Shown: positions 54,613 to 64,000 of the stretch, piece by piece
How the letters are laid out: the number at the start of each line of letters is the position of its first letter
Position numbering within the stretch: position 1 is the stretch's first letter
From: Delftia acidovorans
Lineage (GTDB): Bacteria; Pseudomonadota; Gammaproteobacteria; Burkholderiales; Burkholderiaceae_C
DNA length: 64,000 bases
Reading direction: 5' to 3'
Assembly (NCBI GenBank): GCA_031286585.1
Contig: JAITUC010000004.1
Span: forward strand, 1 to 64,000
The notes under the pieces: generated by a model
What the model was told of the DNA's origin: nothing
The model's database searches: none
What the model saw: only the letters and a program-made list of their open reading frames with translations
Translations under genes and position numbers: made by a program

Positions 54613-56316
54613 ATGAACCCCGAACCGCAGGCGCTGGCCGCCATGCAGTCCTCCCCCGCCCAGGCTTTCCAGGCCGTGCCTGACCGCCACGGCAGCAACC
54701 TGTACACCACCGACTCCCAGTTGCAACCCCTGCTGGCGCTGTATCTGCCGCCCGAGGTGAACGCTCATCTGCAGCCCTATCTGGAGCGCATGGGCGCCCT
54801 GGCGGGCCGCGAGATCGACGAATGGGCGCTGACCGCCGACCGCAACCCGCCCGAGCTGGAGCACCGCGACCGCACGGGGCGCGATGCGCAGCGCATCGTC
54901 AAGCATCCGGCCTATGTGGAGATGGAGCGCATCGCCTACGGCGAGTTCGGCCTGGCCGTCATGTCGCACCGCACGGGCGTGCTGGGCTGGGACGGCAGGC
55001 TGCCGCCGTTGGCCAAGTACGCGCTGACCTATCTGTTCGTGCAGGCCGAGTTCGGCCTGTGCTGCCCGCTGTCCATGACCGATTCGCTGGCGCGCACGCT
55101 GCGCAAGTACGGCGATCCGGCGCTGGTCGAAAAGTACTGGCCGCGCATGACGCAGCTGCGCTTCGAAGACCAGGCCCAGGGCGCCATGTTCATGACCGAG
55201 CAGGCAGCCGGCTCGGACATCTCCAACACCCAGACGCTGGCCCGCCCGGCCGCCGACGGCAGCTGGCGCCTGTCCGGCGACAAGTGGTTCTGCTCCAACC
55301 CCGATGCCGACTTCGCCATGGTGCTGGCGCGCGTGGAAGGCGCGCCGGCGGGCATGAAGGGCATCTCGCTGTTCCTGCTGCCGCGCCGGCTCGATGACGG
55401 CTCGGCCAACCACTACCGCATCGTGCGCCTCAAGCACAAGCTGGGCACGCGTTCCATGGCCAGCGGCGAGATCGTGCTCGAAGGCGCCGTCGCCTACCTG
55501 GTGGGCGAGCAGGGCCGCGGCTTCGTGCAGATGGCCGACATGGTGAACAACTCGCGCCTGTCCAACGGCGTGCGCTCGGCCGGGCTGATGCGCCGCGCCG
55601 TGGCCGAGGCCGAATACGTGGCGCGCGAGCGCCGCGCCTTCGGCAAGGCCCTGCAGGACATGCCGCTGATGCAGCGCCAGCTCGACAAGCTGCGTATCTA
55701 CTCCGAGCAGGCCCGCACCATGGTGCTGCAGACGGCCCAGGCGCTGCAGCGTTCGGACGCAGGCGAAGAGGGCGCCTACGCGCTGCTGCGCATCCTCACG
55801 CCCATGATCAAGTTCCGCGCCTGCCGCGATGCGCGCAAGGTCACGGGCGACGCCATGGAGGTGCGCGGCGGATGCGGCTACATCGAGGAATGGAGCGACC
55901 CGCGCCTGGTGCGCGACTCCCACCTGGGATCGATCTGGGAAGGCACCAGCAACATCGTGGCGCTGGACGTGATCCGTGCCATCAAGCGCGAAGGCTCGCT
56001 GCCCGTGCTGCGCGACCATGCGGCCCAGCTGCTGGCCCAGACCGAGGCGGCCACCGCCTTCAAGGCCGCGCTGTCGGCCAGCATGGACAAGGCCGCCGCG
56101 CTGGCCCTGCGCGCGGCCGAGGAGGGCGGCGACCGCCTGGCGCGCGCTGCCGCCTCCGGCCTGTACCACTGCTTCACGGCCACGGCCATGGCGTGGGAAG
56201 CCTCGCGCACGCGCAGCGCCGAGCGCATGCGCTGGGCGCAACTGGTGCTGCTGCACCGCGTGCTGCCGCGCGACCCCCTGTCGGCCGGTGACCTGCCCGA
56301 AGGCTGGACACGCTGA
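54613..56316 (+). CDS. AidB-like acyl-CoA dehydrogenase
   Basis: A 567-residue acyl-CoA dehydrogenase-family flavoprotein resembling AidB in length and blocks. MTEQAAGSDISNTQTLARPA is the FAD/substrate region, YRIVRLKHKLGTRSMASGEI a conserved middle, and GGCGYIEEWSDPRLVRDSHL with SIWEGTSNIVALDVIRAI holds the Glu expected as base. E. coli AidB binds DNA and has little dehydrogenase activity; the gene context here (CoA transferase, Bug protein) points to a catabolic role. AGGAG lies 7 nt before the ATG at 54613. Confidence 0.85.
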   Translation: MNPEPQALAAMQSSPAQAFQAVPDRHGSNLYTTDSQLQPLLALYLPPEVNAHLQPYLERMGALAGREIDEWALTADRNPPELEHRDRTGRDAQRIVKHPAYVEMERIAYGEFGLAVMSHRTGVLGWDGRLPPLAKYALTYLFVQAEFGLCCPLSMTDSLARTLRKYGDPALVEKYWPRMTQLRFEDQAQGAMFMTEQAAGSDISNTQTLARPAADGSWRLSGDKWFCSNPDADFAMVLARVEGAPAGMKGISLFLLPRRLDDGSANHYRIVRLKHKLGTRSMASGEIVLEGAVAYLVGEQGRGFVQMADMVNNSRLSNGVRSAGLMRRAVAEAEYVARERRAFGKALQDMPLMQRQLDKLRIYSEQARTMVLQTAQALQRSDAGEEGAYALLRILTPMIKFRACRDARKVTGDAMEVRGGCGYIEEWSDPRLVRDSHLGSIWEGTSNIVALDVIRAIKREGSLPVLRDHAAQLLAQTEAATAFKAALSASMDKAAALALRAAEEGGDRLARAAASGLYHCFTATAMAWEASRTRSAERMRWAQLVLLHRVLPRDPLSAGDLPEGWTR

Positions 56317-56391
56317 GCCCATCGACCGCGCCGACCCAGAACACACATCCCGCCCACAGGGATGACCGCACAAGTACCGGAGACAAACACC

Positions 56392-57396
56392 ATGCCTTGC
56401 ACCGACCAGAAGCCGTCCTTCCAGAAACGCCGATTCCTGTGGGCCTGTGCGCTCGCCGCCACCGCCGCGCTGCCGGCCGCCGCCCTGGCCGAACGCTTTC
56501 CCGAGCGGCCCATCAGCTTCGTCGTTCCCTTCCCGCCCGGCGGGCCCACGGACGCCATGGCCCGCACGCTGGCGATATCGCTGACCGAGACGCTGGGCCA
56601 GAGCGTGATCGTGGAGAACAAGGCCGGTGCGGGCGGCAACATCGGCGCCGACTTCGTGGCCCGCGCCAGGCCCGACGGCTACACCATCATGTTCGGCACC
56701 TCGGGGCCGCTGGCCATCAACAAGCACCTGTACCGCAAGATCAACTACGACCCGCAGACCAGCTTTGCGCCCATCATCCGCGTGGGCCACCTGCCGAATG
56801 TGCTGGTGGTCAACCCGGCCACCAAGGCCACCACCGTGCAGGAGCTGATTGCCCAGGACAAGGCCAAGCCGGGCAGCCTGGACTATGCGTCCTCGGGCAA
56901 CGGCGCCTCCTCGCACCTGGCGGGCGTGCTGTTCAACAAGATGGCCGGCACCTCGCTGCAGCACATCCCCTACAAGGGCACGGGCCCGGCGCTCAACGAC
57001 CTGCTGGCGGGGCAGGTGAACATGACCTTCACCGACATCCTCACCGCCATGCCCTACATCAAGGCCGGCAAGTTCAAGGCCATTGGCGTGGCCACGGAAA
57101 AACGCTCCCAGGCCATGCCCGACATCCCCACGATCGCCGAGCAGGGTCTGCCCGGCTATGACGTGAGCGTGTTCTTCGGCGTGGTGGCACCGGCCGGCAC
57201 GCCGGCCGACCGCATCGAGACGCTGAACGCGGCCTTCCGCAAGGCCCTGAGCAGCGAGCGCATCCGCAAGACCTTTGCCGACCAGGGGCTGGAGCCGGCA
57301 TCGGATCTGTCGCCAGCGGGGCTGTCGACCTTCATCGCGCAGGAGGTCACGAAATGGAAGGCCGTGGTCGATGCCTCCGGCGCCAAACTGGATTGA
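56392..57396 (+). CDS. Bug-family tripartite tricarboxylate transporter binding protein
   Basis: A 334-residue periplasmic binding protein. Signal peptide RRFLWACALAATAALPAAAL with cleavage at ALA-ER, then FPERPISFVVPFPPGGPTDA and VIVENKAGAGGNIGADFVAR. These are the Bug family's conserved carboxylate-binding blocks. GGAG precedes the ATG. It lies between an acyl-CoA dehydrogenase and a CoA-transferase gene, so it may bring in the carboxylic acid that is then activated. No membrane subunits are nearby. Confidence 0.88.
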   Translation: MPCTDQKPSFQKRRFLWACALAATAALPAAALAERFPERPISFVVPFPPGGPTDAMARTLAISLTETLGQSVIVENKAGAGGNIGADFVARARPDGYTIMFGTSGPLAINKHLYRKINYDPQTSFAPIIRVGHLPNVLVVNPATKATTVQELIAQDKAKPGSLDYASSGNGASSHLAGVLFNKMAGTSLQHIPYKGTGPALNDLLAGQVNMTFTDILTAMPYIKAGKFKAIGVATEKRSQAMPDIPTIAEQGLPGYDVSVFFGVVAPAGTPADRIETLNAAFRKALSSERIRKTFADQGLEPASDLSPAGLSTFIAQEVTKWKAVVDASGAKLD

Positions 57397-57409
57397 GGAA
57401 AGCACATTG

Positions 57410-58528
57410 ATGACCATTTCCCACAGCATGGGCGCACTCCAGGGCATCCGTGTCCTCGACCTCTCCCGCATTCTTGGTGGCCCGCTGTGCGGCCAGATCC
57501 TGGGCGACCACGGCGCCGACGTTCTCAAGGTGGAGCCGCCGCAGGGCGACGATACGCGCGCCTGGGGGCCGCCGTTCCAGGACGGTGTGTCCTCCTACTA
57601 CCGGGGCCTGAACCGCAACAAGCGGCTGCAGTTCCTGGACCTGTCCCAGCCCGAAGGCCAGCAGGCCGTGCTGGCGTTGATGGACCAGGCCGACGTGGTG
57701 GTGGAGAACTTCAAGATCGGCACCATGGAGAAATGGGGCATTGGCTGGGAGCAGGTGCGCGAGCGCTTTCCGCGCCTCATCTGGTGCCGCGTCAGCGGCT
57801 TCGGCGCCGATGGCCCGCTGGGTGCCTGGCCCGGCTATGACGCGGCCATCCAGGCCATGACGGGGCTGATGAGCGTCAACGGCGAGGCCGGCGGCGATCC
57901 GCTGCGCGTGGGCCTGCCGGTGGTGGACATGGTCACGGGCATGAACGGTGTCATCGGCGTGCTGCTGGCGCTGCAGGAGCGCCAGCGCAGCGGCCTGGGC
58001 CAGCTGGTCGATGTCTCGCTGTACGACAGCGGCATCTCGCTGCTGCATCCGCATGCGGCCAACTGGTTCATGAGCGGCAGGACGCCGGGGCGCTCGGGCA
58101 ACGCCCATCCCAACATCTATCCCTACGACAGCTTTGCCACGGGCACCACGCCGATCTTCCTGGCCGTGGGCAATGACCGGCAGTTCCGCCTGCTGTGCGA
58201 GCACCTGGGATGCCCGCAACTGGTGGCGGACGAGCGCTTTGCCACGGCCGGCCAGCGCTCGCACCACCGCGATGCGCTCAAGCCGCTGCTGGAGCAGGCC
58301 CTGCAGGCCAGCGACGGCCCCGCGCTGGCCGATGCGCTGATGGCCATCGGCGTGCCCGCCGCACCCGTGCTGGGCGTGGATGCCGCGCTTAACCACCCGC
58401 ATACCCTGCACCGCGAGATGGTGGTGGAGATGGAGGGCGGCTACCGGGGCCTGGGCGCGCCCGTCAAGCTCAGCCGCACGCCGGCCAGCTACCGGCATGC
58501 GCCGCTGGCCGAGGGCGACAGCTTCTAG
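57410..58528 (+). CDS. CaiB/BaiF family CoA-transferase
   Basis: A 372-residue family III CoA-transferase. The opening LQGIRVLDLSRILGGPLCGQ, LGDHGADVLKVEPPQGDDTR, and NRNKRLQFLDLSQPEGQQAV are typical. The catalytic Asp is expected in the SFATGTTPIFLAVGND or VNGEAGGDP region; in known members it is about residue 169 (here GLPVVDMVTGM). It moves CoA from a donor acyl-CoA to an incoming acid. It starts 13 bp after the Bug gene and closes the operon. Confidence 0.88.
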   Translation: MTISHSMGALQGIRVLDLSRILGGPLCGQILGDHGADVLKVEPPQGDDTRAWGPPFQDGVSSYYRGLNRNKRLQFLDLSQPEGQQAVLALMDQADVVVENFKIGTMEKWGIGWEQVRERFPRLIWCRVSGFGADGPLGAWPGYDAAIQAMTGLMSVNGEAGGDPLRVGLPVVDMVTGMNGVIGVLLALQERQRSGLGQLVDVSLYDSGISLLHPHAANWFMSGRTPGRSGNAHPNIYPYDSFATGTTPIFLAVGNDRQFRLLCEHLGCPQLVADERFATAGQRSHHRDALKPLLEQALQASDGPALADALMAIGVPAAPVLGVDAALNHPHTLHREMVVEMEGGYRGLGAPVKLSRTPASYRHAPLAEGDSF

Positions 58529-58538
58529 TGATCTGCAT

Positions 58539-60206
58539 TCAGGGGACGATGGGGCGCAGCTGCGCGTCGGCCATGCCCACCAGCAGCGCGCGCCCATCGG
58601 GCTCCACGCGGAACTCGCCGTAGCGGGCCTGCTCCCAGCGCTGGCCGTCGCCTTCGCGGAAGTACCAGGCATCGGTCACCAGCGTCCACCGGCCGCCGCG
58701 CGGGGTGAGCTCAAAGCGCTGCTCACCGGGCGCCAGCGGCTCGCTGGCCGGGCCGGTGCGCAGCCACTGCACCACGCCCTGGTCATCGAGCTTGCCGATG
58801 GCGTAGAGGCGTCCGCCGCGCAGGTTCTCTTTCTCCACGTCCCTGTCCTCGGAAGGCAGGCGGAAGTTCAGGCGCATGTAGTCCCCCTGCATCAGGGAGC
58901 GCGGGTCCACCGGGGCCAGCTCCACGAACACCTTGCGGCCCTGGGCGATGGTGCGCTCCTTCTGGGCGATGCCGATATTGGCCACCGCCAGCGTGCAGGC
59001 CGCCGTCAGCACCACCAGCCACGGCGCCCAGCGCTGCAGGCGCACCGGGCCCAATGCGGTGGCTGCGGTCGGGGTGGCTCCTGCGCTGCCTGGCAGGGCT
59101 GAGGCACGCGGCCCTGCCCAGGCCAGCAGGCCCAGCAAGGCGCCACAGCCGGCCAGCACCATGGCCTTGGTGGCCAGCGGCCAGGCCAGCTGGTAGTAGA
59201 AGCTGCCCACGATCCAGGCCGCCGCCAGGGCCGCCGCGGCGGCCTGCCGCCAGCGGCCGCTGGTGCCGGTCACCGCCAGCGCCAGCAGGCAGGCGCCCAG
59301 CCAGGGCAGAAAGGCGCTCAGCGCGGCCAGCACCAGGGCTGCCACGGCAGCACGCGGCTGGCGCAGCGTGGGCCAAGCGCGCTGGGCCACATAGGCGGCC
59401 GCCAGGGCCAGCACGGCAGAGCCGGCCTGCGTGGCTGCGTCCATGGCGTTACGCGGCAGGGCTTCCTGCGCCAGCTCGCCTGCCAGGCCGCCGCCCAGCG
59501 CACCTGCCACCATGAAGCTTCTGCCGGACAGAAAGGCCAGGCCGGCCAGTACCGCCAGCAGCCAGCCCGTGGCAAAGTGCTCCAAGGCTGCGGCCATCCG
59601 GGTCTGCGCTGCGGACTGACCCAGCGCGCGCCACTGGGCTGCCAGGATCAGCATCCACAGCAGCAGTGCCGAATGCACCACGGCCCAGGTGGGCAGGCCT
59701 GCGTACAGGGTGGATGGATCGAAGGTCGGCCAGAGCATGGAGCACCAGAGCAGCGCGCAGGTGGTCCCCAGCAGCACGCGCAGCCATGGTCTCGGAATGG
59801 CGGCCGTGCAGGCCAGCGCGATGGCCAGGCCTATTGCGCCCGCAGCCTGACCCGACAGGTCGCGCGCCAGGCCAAAGCCCAGCAGACCGGCGCCGGTCAG
59901 CATGGCTGGCAGGGCCAGCTGTTCCAGAAAGACGGGCAGCTCCCTGGAGCGCAGCACGGCCACGGCCGCCGCCAGCATCAAGGCGCCCATCACATAGGTG
60001 CCCGCGCCGCGCTCTATCCAGTCGGACAGGGCAAACGCGAACAGGACCAGCAAGGGAAGAAGGGCCAGCCAGGCGCCCAGCGCCGTGAGCAGCACCACCG
60101 CCCAGTGGCGTTCGCTGGCGGCAGGGCGGCGATCCTGCAAGGCGGCAGGCGGCAGGATGCCCTGGTCCACGGCCTGGCGCAGCAGGGTGTCGTGTTCGTG
60201 GCTCAT
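58539..60206 (-). CDS. DUF4401/GDYXXLXY multi-span membrane protein
   Basis: A 555-residue inner-membrane protein of unknown function. About a dozen hydrophobic segments are followed by a soluble C-terminal domain that contains QGDYMRLNF, the GDYXXLXY motif, and GGRLYAIGKLDDQGVVQWLR. The two parts are separate proteins in many bacteria, so this looks like a fusion of a DUF4401 protein and a GDYXXLXY protein. It overlaps the upstream DUF2157 gene by 4 nt. Confidence 0.82.
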   Translation of the reverse strand: MSHEHDTLLRQAVDQGILPPAALQDRRPAASERHWAVVLLTALGAWLALLPLLVLFAFALSDWIERGAGTYVMGALMLAAAVAVLRSRELPVFLEQLALPAMLTGAGLLGFGLARDLSGQAAGAIGLAIALACTAAIPRPWLRVLLGTTCALLWCSMLWPTFDPSTLYAGLPTWAVVHSALLLWMLILAAQWRALGQSAAQTRMAAALEHFATGWLLAVLAGLAFLSGRSFMVAGALGGGLAGELAQEALPRNAMDAATQAGSAVLALAAAYVAQRAWPTLRQPRAAVAALVLAALSAFLPWLGACLLALAVTGTSGRWRQAAAAALAAAWIVGSFYYQLAWPLATKAMVLAGCGALLGLLAWAGPRASALPGSAGATPTAATALGPVRLQRWAPWLVVLTAACTLAVANIGIAQKERTIAQGRKVFVELAPVDPRSLMQGDYMRLNFRLPSEDRDVEKENLRGGRLYAIGKLDDQGVVQWLRTGPASEPLAPGEQRFELTPRGGRWTLVTDAWYFREGDGQRWEQARYGEFRVEPDGRALLVGMADAQLRPIVP

Positions 60207-61174
60207 TGAAGGCCTCCTTCCGCGTTGCGTGACATTCGAAGCACCAGGCTGACCGTGGCCGCCAGCAGGCACGCAGCGCCCAGGCCGACGAGCAGCAGCA
60301 TGCCCGTGAAGTCCGCCCCCAGTTTCTCCAGCAGCAGGTAGACCAGGCCGCACACCAGCAGCACGTTCAGGCCCAGTGCCGCACCGCTGAGCAGAAAGAT
60401 GTCGAAATGCCTGCGCAGGCCCGCCAGCGCCGCCGCGCCTGCCAGCAGCACCAGCCCCAGCGGGTACTGCGGCGCCACCGTGCTGTGGAACAGGCCGCTC
60501 ATGGCCGTGGAGGTGATCATGGCCAGCGCCAGGGCGCCCGCGCCGCGCAAGGCCCACAGCCCCGCGCCCGTGTAGCGCCGCAGGGGCGGCGCCATGCCGG
60601 CCGTGACGGCGATGGCGGCGCCCAGGCCCACCGCGTGCACGCCCAGGTCGGCAGCCTCGGCATTCCAGAACTGCGGTGTATGGGCCTGGGCCCACAGCGC
60701 AATCCCCGTCATCGCAACCACCACCCAGGGCACCCATACGCCATCGCTGCGCGCGGCCAGGGCCAGCGGCAGGGTCAGCAGCGCCCACAGCGCAAACAGC
60801 TGCCAGGGGTCCGCCCCTGTCTGGTAGGTCTGTCCGAAGAAGGCGAACAGGGCACCCGTGCCAAGCATGGCCAGCACAGACAGGGGCACGCGCGCGGCAG
60901 GCCTCCAGGCCGCGCCAGCGCACATCACCAGCACAAAGCCCTGCAGCAGCGCAAAGCGCTGCATGCGGCCCATGCTTTCCCAGTTGGCGGCAATCCACAG
61001 CACGATGCCCAGCCCGCCCAGCGCCGCGCCCAGCAAGGCCACCACGGGCCACAGGCGGGTTCTGAGCGCAGCAGGCTCCTGCTCGAATCCCGCCAGTGCA
61101 AACAGCTGCACGGCGGCCTTGCGGTCCAGGCCATGCTGGCGGACAAGGTCATGCAATAGGGGGCGCAGGTTCAT
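60203..61174 (-). CDS. DUF2157 membrane protein
   Basis: A 323-residue protein with about nine hydrophobic spans after a cytoplasmic helical start (LRPLLHDLVRQHGLDRKAAV). The first span block, VVALLGAALGGLGIVLWIAA followed by NWESM, is the DUF2157 signature. Function is unknown, but it is nearly always paired with the DUF4401/GDYXXLXY gene, which here overlaps its stop. Confidence 0.85.
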   Translation of the reverse strand: MNLRPLLHDLVRQHGLDRKAAVQLFALAGFEQEPAALRTRLWPVVALLGAALGGLGIVLWIAANWESMGRMQRFALLQGFVLVMCAGAAWRPAARVPLSVLAMLGTGALFAFFGQTYQTGADPWQLFALWALLTLPLALAARSDGVWVPWVVVAMTGIALWAQAHTPQFWNAEAADLGVHAVGLGAAIAVTAGMAPPLRRYTGAGLWALRGAGALALAMITSTAMSGLFHSTVAPQYPLGLVLLAGAAALAGLRRHFDIFLLSGAALGLNVLLVCGLVYLLLEKLGADFTGMLLLVGLGAACLLAATVSLVLRMSRNAEGGLQ

Positions 61175-61412
61175 GGTGCGGATGTTCCTTGGCTTAAAGA
61201 GTCGGATGCCCGACTGTGCCAGAACCTCGCGTGCATGGATGGCGGCGCAGGACGGCGTTCCGGCGAGCCGTGGGAAGATCGCGGCCAGAGTCCTGCCATC
61301 CTCTTGCCATTGCTACCTAGCCCAATCCTGCCGACATGCCTTTCCTGCCTGCCCCTTGCCCCGCCGCGCAAACGCACCAGCACCCGCACCCACAACCTGC
61401 TGGGCTGGCGCG

Positions 61413-61946
61413 ATGAAGCGCGGCGATGCGCTGGACGGGCAGATCGAGTGGCAGCCGGTCACGCGGCCTGCTGCCATGGCGCTGACGGCCTTTGCCGCCT
61501 GGATCATCTGGGGCCACTTCTTCAGCCAGGGTCACTGGCTGCTGTTGCTGGACAACGCCAATCTTGCGCTGCATGAGGCAGGCCATCCGCTGGTGGGCAT
61601 CTTTTCTGATCGGCTGATGGTCTATGGCGGCACGCTGTTCCAGCTGCTGTTCCCGGCCCTGTTCATGCGCCATTTCCGCAAACAGGGCCAGCGCACGGGC
61701 TGGATCGCCGCGCTGATGTGGCTGGGAGAGAGCCTGTTGAACGTGGCCCGCTACATGAAGGACGCGCGCGCCCAGGTCCTGCCGCTGGTGGGCGGCGGCG
61801 ACCATGACTGGACGGAGATCTTCAGCCGCTGGGGCGTGCTCCAGGCCGACGTGCGCATCGGCACGCTGACGGCCCTGCTGGGGCTGTGCCTGGTGCTGTG
61901 GGGGCTGCGGCTTGCCGTTGCGGCGCTGCGCTCGCCGCAGGCCTGA
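61413..61946 (+). CDS. Membrane protein with HExxH motif, function unknown
   Basis: A 177-residue protein with about four hydrophobic spans. NANLALHEAGHPLVGIFSD carries HEAGH, the zinc site of several metalloprotease families. YGGTLFQLLFPALFMRHFRK, GWIAALMWLGESLLNVARYM and a late EIFSRW follow. A second DxxxE or similar ligand is not evident, so proteolysis is unproved. The start at 61413 (MKRGDALDGQ) gives the shortest consistent form. It is divergent from the DUF2157 gene and upstream of ccoG by 136 bp. Confidence 0.72.
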   Translation: MKRGDALDGQIEWQPVTRPAAMALTAFAAWIIWGHFFSQGHWLLLLDNANLALHEAGHPLVGIFSDRLMVYGGTLFQLLFPALFMRHFRKQGQRTGWIAALMWLGESLLNVARYMKDARAQVLPLVGGGDHDWTEIFSRWGVLQADVRIGTLTALLGLCLVLWGLRLAVAALRSPQA

Positions 61947-62082
61947 CTGGCCATCTGATACGGTCGAATCTGCTGCATCTGCTGCTACCGCCGGGGCAGG
62001 GCGCTGGGCATAGTCCAGGCAGTCCCCGGCAATTCATGACAAGCCCGCATCAAGGGCGCACCGGCCGGGGCGAAGGCCCCGC

Positions 62083-63552
<1,470 letters not shown>

Positions 63553-63642
63553 AGGGGCGGTTGGATGGATTGAATCAGGAGTACAGCGCAGTTGTTGTGC
63601 ACGATGCCTGGTCCGCTGCAGCGTGGACTGGCATCGGTTTTG

Positions 63643-63674
63643 AGGCCCCGGGATTTTCTCCGGGGCCTTTTTTT
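63643..63674 (+). terminator. Rho-independent terminator after ccoG
   Basis: Arms AGGCCCCGG (63643-63651) and CCGGGGCCT (63660-63668) with an 8-nt loop, followed by seven T. Confidence 0.9.
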
Positions 63675-63739
63675 GTAGTGAAATTGATGCGTTTGCCACG
63701 GTCGGCACGGCCAGCTTCATGAGTGAGCTTGGCTGCTTG

Positions 63740-63975
63740 AAACCAGAGGCCGAGCGCAGCAAAGGCCCGTCACGGCCCCCGTATGTCAGCGCCTGCGGCG
63801 TGGTGGTTGCGGGGTTGCAGTCCTGCCGAAGGACAGGACTGCTTCGTGATCTGACTCGCTGCGGTTGTCTGAGCGGCGCGCGAAGCGCAAAGCGAGTTCC
63901 GCAGCGAACCCCGCAACCGCCACGACGCAGGTTGCCCGCAGCGAAGCGGAGGGTCGCGGACATTCGGGTCGCCTT
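63740..63975 (-). repeat. Dispersed intergenic repeat, family 2, long structured copy
   Basis: The two ends match 49985-50090 in inverted orientation. The middle contains a long inverted repeat: arms 63792-63816 and 63907-63931 (25 bp, two mismatches). Between them is a shorter perfect hairpin with arms GCAGTCCTG (63817-63825) and CAGGACTGC (63834-63842). The remainder of the window after ccoG (63553-64000) holds only the terminator and this element; no gene is seen. Confidence 0.7.
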
Positions 63976-64000
63976 CTTTGATCTGACCTTTCTTGGCGAA

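Overview
The window is about 64 kb of high-GC, densely packed chromosome from a betaproteobacterium. Protein content points to Burkholderiales, family Comamonadaceae, and a Delftia- or Comamonas-like genome is my best guess. Supporting signs are Bug-type tripartite transporter binding proteins, a sdhCDAB-sdhE-gltA order next to mdh, a cydDC-cydABX operon with a GbsR/MarR-type regulator, and many LysR regulators. No rRNA, tRNA, CRISPR, IS element or prophage was recognised.

Layout. 1-4.3 kb: the tail of etfA, a periplasmic amino-acid-type binding protein, an acyl-CoA dehydrogenase and an FMN oxidoreductase. 4.5-11.2 kb: a complete cytochrome bd module (cydD, cydC, cydA, cydB, cydX), opened by a perfect 26-bp palindrome and followed by a convergent GbsR/MarR-type regulator gene. 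11.9-15 kb: an acyltransferase, an Rnk-like elongation-factor-binding protein and a radical SAM protein (PA0069 family) with a good LexA box. 15-24.1 kb: a LysR-regulated catabolic cluster (porin, FAD hydroxylase, amidohydrolase, esterase, Bug binding protein, extradiol-like VOC protein, FAH hydrolase), probably for an aromatic or N-heteroaromatic compound I cannot name. 24.2-29.8 kb: a LysR regulator divergent from a phosphonate uptake and degradation operon (phnD, phnC, phnE, iron alcohol dehydrogenase, phnX). 29.9-33.3 kb: glutathione-dependent formaldehyde oxidation (S-formylglutathione hydrolase and class III alcohol dehydrogenase) divergent from a GlxA-type regulator. 33.3-36.1 kb: a DEAD-box helicase and a lower-GC pair made of an amidase and an overlapping small exported protein, resembling an antibacterial effector and its immunity protein.

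36.2-53.5 kb is a TCA-cycle supercluster: gltA, sdhE, sdhB, sdhA, sdhD, sdhC and a GntR regulator on the minus strand. Divergent on the plus strand are mdh, a trans-aconitate methyltransferase, a CitE-like lyase, a secreted Lys/Ala-rich protein, acnB and, after two unrelated loci, acnA. 53.6-58.5 kb holds a LysR regulator divergent from an acyl-CoA catabolic set (AidB-like dehydrogenase, Bug binding protein, CaiB CoA-transferase). 58.5-63.6 kb holds two overlapping membrane-protein genes of unknown function (DUF2157 and DUF4401/GDYXXLXY), a small HExxH membrane protein and ccoG for cbb3 oxidase assembly.

Two families of dispersed intergenic repeats sit at 3' ends of genes: one at 10.95-11.1 and 29.8-29.94 kb, the other at 49.98-50.09 and 63.74-63.98 kb. 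In two cases the repeat border carries the stop codon of the neighbouring gene. The points I consider most worth follow-up are the amidase/small exported protein pair, the unidentified catabolic cluster, the operator-like palindromes before cydD and between gntR and mdh, the LexA-controlled radical SAM gene, and the structured repeats.
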